Source: Tetramitus jugosus (taxonomy: Eukaryota > Heterolobosea > Eutetramitea > Acrasida > Vahlkampfiidae). Taken from it: a DNA stretch of 64,000 nt. The position numbers and the translations under genes are program-made. The stretch covers positions 310,001-374,000 of the forward strand of contig OW569389.1 in the NCBI GenBank assembly GCA_937625935.1, given 5' to 3'. The notes beneath the pieces were generated by a model. It saw only the letters and a list, made by a program, of their open reading frames with translations, searched no databases and was not told where the DNA came from. Below are positions 59,126-64,000 of this stretch, piece after piece (positions within the stretch are counted from its first letter, which is position 1; every line of letters starts with the position of its first letter).

Positions 59126-59761
59126 GGCTTGAATTAGATAGTAAAATTATACAGAGGGAGAGGTATGGGGGAAATATAGTAAATTACAAGATTGGCTTAT
59201 ATAGAGTATTCACTTGGCTACAGGCAGTAGTTGTAGTGTGTTGTTATATAGATTAGTATGTTGGAGTTATGTTACAAGTTTTGTTTTGTTTTGGTAGAGA
59301 GGAAGGTTGAAGGAACAAAGATACTGTCTTCCCTTTTTATAGGGAAATAGTATCTACGTGGTCGAGCGAACATGTCAAAGGTTACTGACATTGATCCGAG
59401 CTAACTGCCCAAGGGCGGATGTAAAGCGATTTCGTCCTCATCAACTGTTACTTAAAACGCGCTGATGGGCGAAACTGCTCCATCATATGTCAGTGATCTT
59501 GGGTTACTCTGTATGGCCTTTGTATTGGCCAATGTGAGGGTATTCAATAAATGAATCAACCTCACACACAATGGAAGGTTGCAAGGAGGAGTATAATGTG
59601 CGAATTTGAAGGGTTGTAATGAATTCACGAATACTTGACTATTGGCCGCTTACTTGGCTACAAAAAGGGGAGCTGCAAAGCGATTTTCAGATCTACGAGA
59701 TTTTTATTTCAACTGAATGTGATCCGACGATCTACGAGTTTAATTGTCATTATGGCTCAAA
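59126..59761. other. Intergenic with the nicotinamidase promoter
   Basis: A TATA-like element (minus-strand TATATAAG, 59196-59203) lies upstream of the nicotinamidase start. A second one, CTATAAAAAGG, is at about 59335. The rest is the 3' flank of the cyclase gene. Short plus-strand ORFs lack support. Confidence 0.4.
59196..59203 (-). promoter_or_regulatory. TATA-like element
   Basis: TATATAAG on the minus strand, 71 bp upstream of the nicotinamidase ATG. The position is reasonable for a core promoter, though no TSS is known. Confidence 0.4.
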
Positions 59762-62700
59762 TCAGTCCGACCGAATTGATTGTCGCACATTTTGCTGCAT
59801 GTTGTTCTTACATTGGGAGATCATTTGAGAGCAAACGATATCCTCCGGATTCTTGGAATAGAATCGATAGAACACCTCCAATGCCTGTTCATAATCTCCA
59901 GAGCGCATTAGTTCATGACCCATTCGATACTCACTCCATTTGTCTCCACTCTCGCGGTTCAAATCTTCGACCCATTCGTCTCCTCCTCTCATTTCTCCTA
60001 ATTCATATGCACCTGCTTCAATGGGTCTCAACAAGAATTCCTCTTTAACAGCTTCATGAACATCTTCAGATACTAGTACGTGGACACCAGTTTCAGCACT
60101 TCGGAAGCACAAACGATTGGCATTCTTTGCTGCATGTCCGATAATTGTGAAAAACTTTGTACTATCGCTACCAATATTACCATAGAATACTGGACCACTG
60201 CTAATTCCGATCGAGAGATCCAGAATTGGTAATTGTTTTGCAGCCCAGTTCTGTTGCAATTTTTTCAAAGCATCTAGTGCCGCGTTTGCAGTCTTGCAGG
60301 CTCTAGTTTTGTGGTCATGTTGTGTTATGAAGGAATTCCATACAATGACAGCCTTGCTTGAAGACAGAGAAACAAGTTGTCCGTTGGAGTCTCTGATACA
60401 ATCCTTCATTGCAGCCAGAAGATCCTTTGCAGTTTCAGAAATGTCACCTGCCGAGTATTGTTCCAATACTTCTAAAAATTCAGAAAATCGCACTGTCATC
60501 ACACTAATATTACTGCTTACCAGAGCAGATTTAAGGGCTCTATTTACAATACCAGTATTGAGACGCATAGCGGATTCATTACTGCTGCTGGAATCAATGG
60601 AAGATCTGCGTGAGTGAGGAGAGCCACTGCTTTGTTGATCATTGGCAACTTTTTCGTTGACAACATCAGCAGATACTTCTGCTTCGATGATAGTAAGAAT
60701 ATGATCAGGAATGAACTGTTTGAATTGCTTGAGACGAGCAATCATGGACGAGAATGTGTTTCTCATGACCTTAATCTCAGTGAAGAAACCATCATCTTTC
60801 GCCAATATCTTTTCCACCTTTTCTAATTGCAACATCTTGATTGCTTCAGCAAGTTTCATCATATTCAAAATTGGTTTCATGAACAACTTAGCAGCCAAAA
60901 ATGATACCAAAACACTGATTACGAGAAGAATTAGAGTCGCTGAAGCCATAATACCAATGCTAATGTACATGTTCCTGTAAAATGTAGCCATTGGTAAGGA
61001 TTGAACGATAATCCAATCCATTCCATAATCGTCTTGGAGTCGACCAAGATTCAGTGCTTGATATCTGTCATTCAGTTTAAAAATGTCAAAGTGTTTTTCA
61101 GTACCTGCCCTGTTAAAGGAGTTACCATACTTGGATCTTGCAAACTTTAGCATTGCTCGTATTCTTTCATTCTCGGCTTTGGAGCCATCATATCTATCAA
61201 TATCATTGGATCTCTGTTTGAATAGAGTCACTGATGAATCACTTGTAGCAATCATGTAACTAGTGCTTGCTTCAATAATAGCAATAACACTACCATCGTC
61301 CTTGGCCTGGCTTTCCAAAAACTGATTCAGTGAATCAGTTGTAGCACCAAGACCGTAGTAACCGAGAACATTAGTTGAACTTGAATCCAACAACGGTATC
61401 AAGAAATTAATGAACAATCTACCTGCAAAAGATCCTCCAGCAACACCATATGGCTCTGTCCATGATATTTTCTTCGCACTGATCACAAAACGATCAAAGT
61501 CATTGTACAAATCCGTGGCTGCTAAGGTTCTTATTTCAGATGGCAGAGTTCTGATGTTCGTCCACTGGGTGTTGGAAAGATTGGCGACTTGATACCAGGT
61601 CACATCTCGTTTGTCAGTGCTCAAATAGGAATCATAATACTCTAGAGTGTTCTTTGCAAAATTCTTCGAGATACCACTCTTGGAAAAGTCTGGTAGTCCC
61701 AAGTAAGAAGAAGACATGATTCTGGCTCTTCCATAATTTGTGACAAAAGTGTTAAAGGTCATCTCCATTGCCTGATCTGCATCTGTGATTGAAAAGTTTT
61801 GACTGCGAAGTTGAGTAGCGGCTGTTAAAGCAATTGAAGAATGTTCTTGAATGCTCTCTCTCAAATAGGACAGGGTCTCACTAAATGACTTTCTCCGAAT
61901 TTGAGTTGCACTCGCCGAAATGCTTGTGGCAAAGAAACTAATGGAAATAATGGCAATGGCACCTACACAGAGAACGGCAACGAGTGCAATGATCAGGATA
62001 AGTGCTGTTTGAAGGCTTACACAACAGTCACGCACCTTGTTTGATCTCATCTTTTCTTCCACTCGATTTGTTGGCTTCAACGATCCACCTACACTGCTCA
62101 GCAATTGTACCAATTCTACATTTTTGTTTTGAATGGCATGAGCGAGTGGTGTCTTGCCATCCAAGTCTCCATCATTTATATTTACTTCAGAGCATCGACA
62201 GAAGAATGCTACTGCTTCTTTACGACCATTCTTCACAGCAAGCAACAATGGTGTGTCTCCATACTTGTCTGCCTTGTTCAAATGAGGACCAAAATTCGAT
62301 GCCGATCCAACATCAATGCCCTTGATTAATGCCAACAAGCCATCCATAATTCCTTCTGTTGCAGCTCTGTGGAACAAGTTACGTCCATAGGCATTCACCG
62401 TTGTCATCAACTTGAAAATCTCTCTAGGAAACTGTTTGGTAAAAAAGTTACAAATTTCAGGATAAGGAAGTGCGTGAAACAGCACAGTTTCTTCTTCAAT
62501 GTTCCTTCTGTGTGGCGACGCCGATAGATTGAGCACTAGAAACTGAACAGCAATGATATCACCATTCTCAGCTACAGAGTGAAGCACAGTATTACCCTTT
62601 GTGCCTCTCAAGTGAACTTCTAATCCCCTAGAAGAAGCCAACAACTCTGCCATCTTGTAATCCCTAGCCTTGAGTGCAATGAGCAGTGGAAACTTGTTGT

Positions 62701-63373
62701 AAACATCTTTTTGGTTGATGTTGGCGCCACGAGACAACAAAAAAGCGGCAGCTTCATGACAATGATTAGCCACAGCATAGAGCAATGGAGTTGACTGAAT
62801 CGAATCAGTGAGATCAATATTGGGAAAGTGACTTGAAATGACTTCCATACATCGATGCTTATTGTTCTGAGCTAACAAGTGAAGTAATGTACAATTATCT
62901 GTCCGTCTATCGACAATCTTATGAATAGGTTGTAGTGTAGTAGTAGTAGTAGTCGTTGTTGTTGTTGTGCTATTTCTATTACTCGTACTACTTAAAATAT
63001 CATTGTTAGTATTGTTGTTTGTGTTATTGTTGTTAATGGCACTGTGAATCACAGTGTATTCCTCTAGTAGTTGAGCCATGAGTTCACTAGCAATCGTATC
63101 ATCACCATTCTCACACAAGAAGAGTAATTTATCTTGAATACTGTGGCACATGGTTGTCATTTGATCAATGAGCTCTGAGATGCCTCTTGGATCCACTGGT
63201 TTCTCTGCATGTGACTGTTGTTTCACAGCTGTGGACTTGTTCTTGGTGTTGTTGTCCAACTGGGGCCATTGTTGGATAATATTGATGATTGGTTGTCTTG
63301 CCGTTATGGCATTGGAAGTCACGACCATCTTTTTAGTTTTTAGTTGGTTGTAGCTTTGTGATTCTCTCTTCAC
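59762..63373 (-). CDS. Ankyrin-Cache-HAMP-cyclase receptor-like protein (1203 aa)
   Basis: Order of domains: ankyrin repeats (about residues 165-430, TPLLYAVANHCHEAAAFLLSRGA and similar), a transmembrane helix (about 451-485), a Cache-like extracellular sensor region (about 490-800), a second helix (about 799-833), HAMP (about 830-885), the pre-cyclase FIPDHIL, and a class III cyclase domain (about 955-1130). The cyclase core keeps SIGISSGPVFYGNIGS and the last N/R pair (KNANRL). The two metal-binding Asp positions appear as Glu (VRFSEF) and Ser (LSSSKAVIVW), and the base-recognition Asp is His (IIGHAAKN). Catalysis is doubtful. It could sense extracellular ligands and signal by dimerisation. 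Confidence 0.85.
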   Translation of the reverse strand: MKRESQSYNQLKTKKMVVTSNAITARQPIINIIQQWPQLDNNTKNKSTAVKQQSHAEKPVDPRGISELIDQMTTMCHSIQDKLLFLCENGDDTIASELMAQLLEEYTVIHSAINNNNTNNNTNNDILSSTSNRNSTTTTTTTTTTTLQPIHKIVDRRTDNCTLLHLLAQNNKHRCMEVISSHFPNIDLTDSIQSTPLLYAVANHCHEAAAFLLSRGANINQKDVYNKFPLLIALKARDYKMAELLASSRGLEVHLRGTKGNTVLHSVAENGDIIAVQFLVLNLSASPHRRNIEEETVLFHALPYPEICNFFTKQFPREIFKLMTTVNAYGRNLFHRAATEGIMDGLLALIKGIDVGSASNFGPHLNKADKYGDTPLLLAVKNGRKEAVAFFCRCSEVNINDGDLDGKTPLAHAIQNKNVELVQLLSSVGGSLKPTNRVEEKMRSNKVRDCCVSLQTALILIIALVAVLCVGAIAIISISFFATSISASATQIRRKSFSETLSYLRESIQEHSSIALTAATQLRSQNFSITDADQAMEMTFNTFVTNYGRARIMSSSYLGLPDFSKSGISKNFAKNTLEYYDSYLSTDKRDVTWYQVANLSNTQWTNIRTLPSEIRTLAATDLYNDFDRFVISAKKISWTEPYGVAGGSFAGRLFINFLIPLLDSSSTNVLGYYGLGATTDSLNQFLESQAKDDGSVIAIIEASTSYMIATSDSSVTLFKQRSNDIDRYDGSKAENERIRAMLKFARSKYGNSFNRAGTEKHFDIFKLNDRYQALNLGRLQDDYGMDWIIVQSLPMATFYRNMYISIGIMASATLILLVISVLVSFLAAKLFMKPILNMMKLAEAIKMLQLEKVEKILAKDDGFFTEIKVMRNTFSSMIARLKQFKQFIPDHILTIIEAEVSADVVNEKVANDQQSSGSPHSRRSSIDSSSSNESAMRLNTGIVNRALKSALVSSNISVMTVRFSEFLEVLEQYSAGDISETAKDLLAAMKDCIRDSNGQLVSLSSSKAVIVWNSFITQHDHKTRACKTANAALDALKKLQQNWAAKQLPILDLSIGISSGPVFYGNIGSDSTKFFTIIGHAAKNANRLCFRSAETGVHVLVSEDVHEAVKEEFLLRPIEAGAYELGEMRGGDEWVEDLNRESGDKWSEYRMGHELMRSGDYEQALEVFYRFYSKNPEDIVCSQMISQCKNNMQQNVRQSIRSD

Positions 63374-64000
63374 AACGGTTGTTGTAGTAGCTTATGGTTG
63401 GTTGCTAAAGGATGATATGATCTTTGCTTTTGTCGATTGACGTTACAACGACAGGATTTCGAGAGTGTGTGGCAAAAAGAGATCTTTTGGTTGACCAAGC
63501 AGTGGTTTGTTGTGGAAGCTACTTTCCAAGTGGTTGTGGTTTCTTTTCTGTTTGTGGTGTTGATTGTGGTTGAGGTGAGATGTCCACTGTTAATATGGTA
63601 ACGAATTTACACTGCTGGTCAAAAGGACGGTGGGGAAAAATGAAATCCTAAATGTTCTTGTCAGTGTCAAAATCTCCCTCATGTGTTGATTCGAAGTTGG
63701 GATAGCGTCGCCTTTCATCAAAATCGGATTTATTTTTTGGCCTAATCTGCTTTCGTTTCACGGCGACAAGTCCAAACAAGGTAACACTACTGATGGATTA
63801 AGGGTCATTTATAGACATGATACTCATCGCACGTCAGACATGAATCGAAGGATCACCTACAAGGTAGAATCTCTTGCCCAAGTGGTTTTTGCGGCCCAAC
63901 AACCAATACAAAGAACGTATCATGGGTTCATATGTCTTAAAGACGAGATTTGAACATTGTTCTTAATTAATGAGCCTATGGACAAATATCTGCAGAGGGA
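63374..64000. other. Upstream region of the receptor cyclase, nothing recognised
   Basis: The promoter side of the minus-strand cyclase gene with a CAA-rich leader near the start. No further gene is visible at this end. Confidence 0.4.

Noticed and set aside
1-64000. CRISPR arrays, rRNA genes and bacterial-type operons
   Set aside because: No regularly spaced palindromic repeats or rRNA-like sequence were seen, and the gene content is eukaryotic. Apparent repeats are LRR codons, microsatellites and retroelements.

Overview
The window is nuclear DNA of an amoeboflagellate, most likely a Naegleria species or a close relative (Heterolobosea). The evidence is eukaryotic gene content with long, mostly intronless ORFs, N- and S-rich runs inside conserved proteins, tandem leucine-rich repeats of the HTL-x-M-x-x-C-x-QITD type, DUF4116 repeats, and a few short introns with GTAYGT-like donors. 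The species assignment is inference.

Layout. 1-4.1 kb: the 3' part of CDC27/APC3, an LRR protein and a pyroglutamyl peptidase. 4.2-12.5 kb: a tRNA-Lys(CTT) gene with a pile of decayed non-LTR (LINE-like, apurinic endonuclease type) retroelements against its 5' side. One copy is nested in another and flanked by a 17-bp target-site duplication; two ORF1-type copies follow. 12.5-21.5 kb: an F-box/DUF4116 protein, a small unknown protein, a Cwc21/SRRM2-like splicing factor, mitochondrial ribosomal protein bS18m and a gene-poor stretch. 21.5-28.3 kb: an ERMP1-like M28 metallopeptidase, cytosolic Asp-tRNA synthetase, Rab5 (one intron) and an unknown protein. 28.5-34.9 kb: one uninterrupted 2146-residue helical/coiled-coil protein with about seven copies of a module I do not recognise. 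35-43.4 kb: a four-helix membrane protein, two small SAM-domain proteins with myristoylation signals, an RGS-START fusion (one intron), a membrane protein, a TruA-type pseudouridine synthase and a coiled-coil protein. 43.6-51 kb: a fucosyltransferase-like type II membrane protein, a DDE transposase-like gene, a G-protein beta subunit (one intron) and a LARP4-like La-motif protein (two introns). 51.6-63.4 kb: a PAP2-like membrane protein, dephospho-CoA kinase, a GNAT-like protein, a GATA-type zinc-finger protein, a secreted nicotinamidase and an ankyrin-Cache-HAMP-cyclase receptor.

The genes are ordinary dispersed eukaryotic housekeeping and signalling genes, not an operon. A loose theme is G-protein and second-messenger signalling (G beta, RGS-START, Rab5, cyclase receptor, SAM adaptors). 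The most notable observations are the tRNA-abutting nested retroelements, the 2146-residue modular protein, the paired SAM proteins, the RGS-START fusion, the receptor cyclase with altered catalytic residues and a perfect 32-bp inverted repeat across a start codon.
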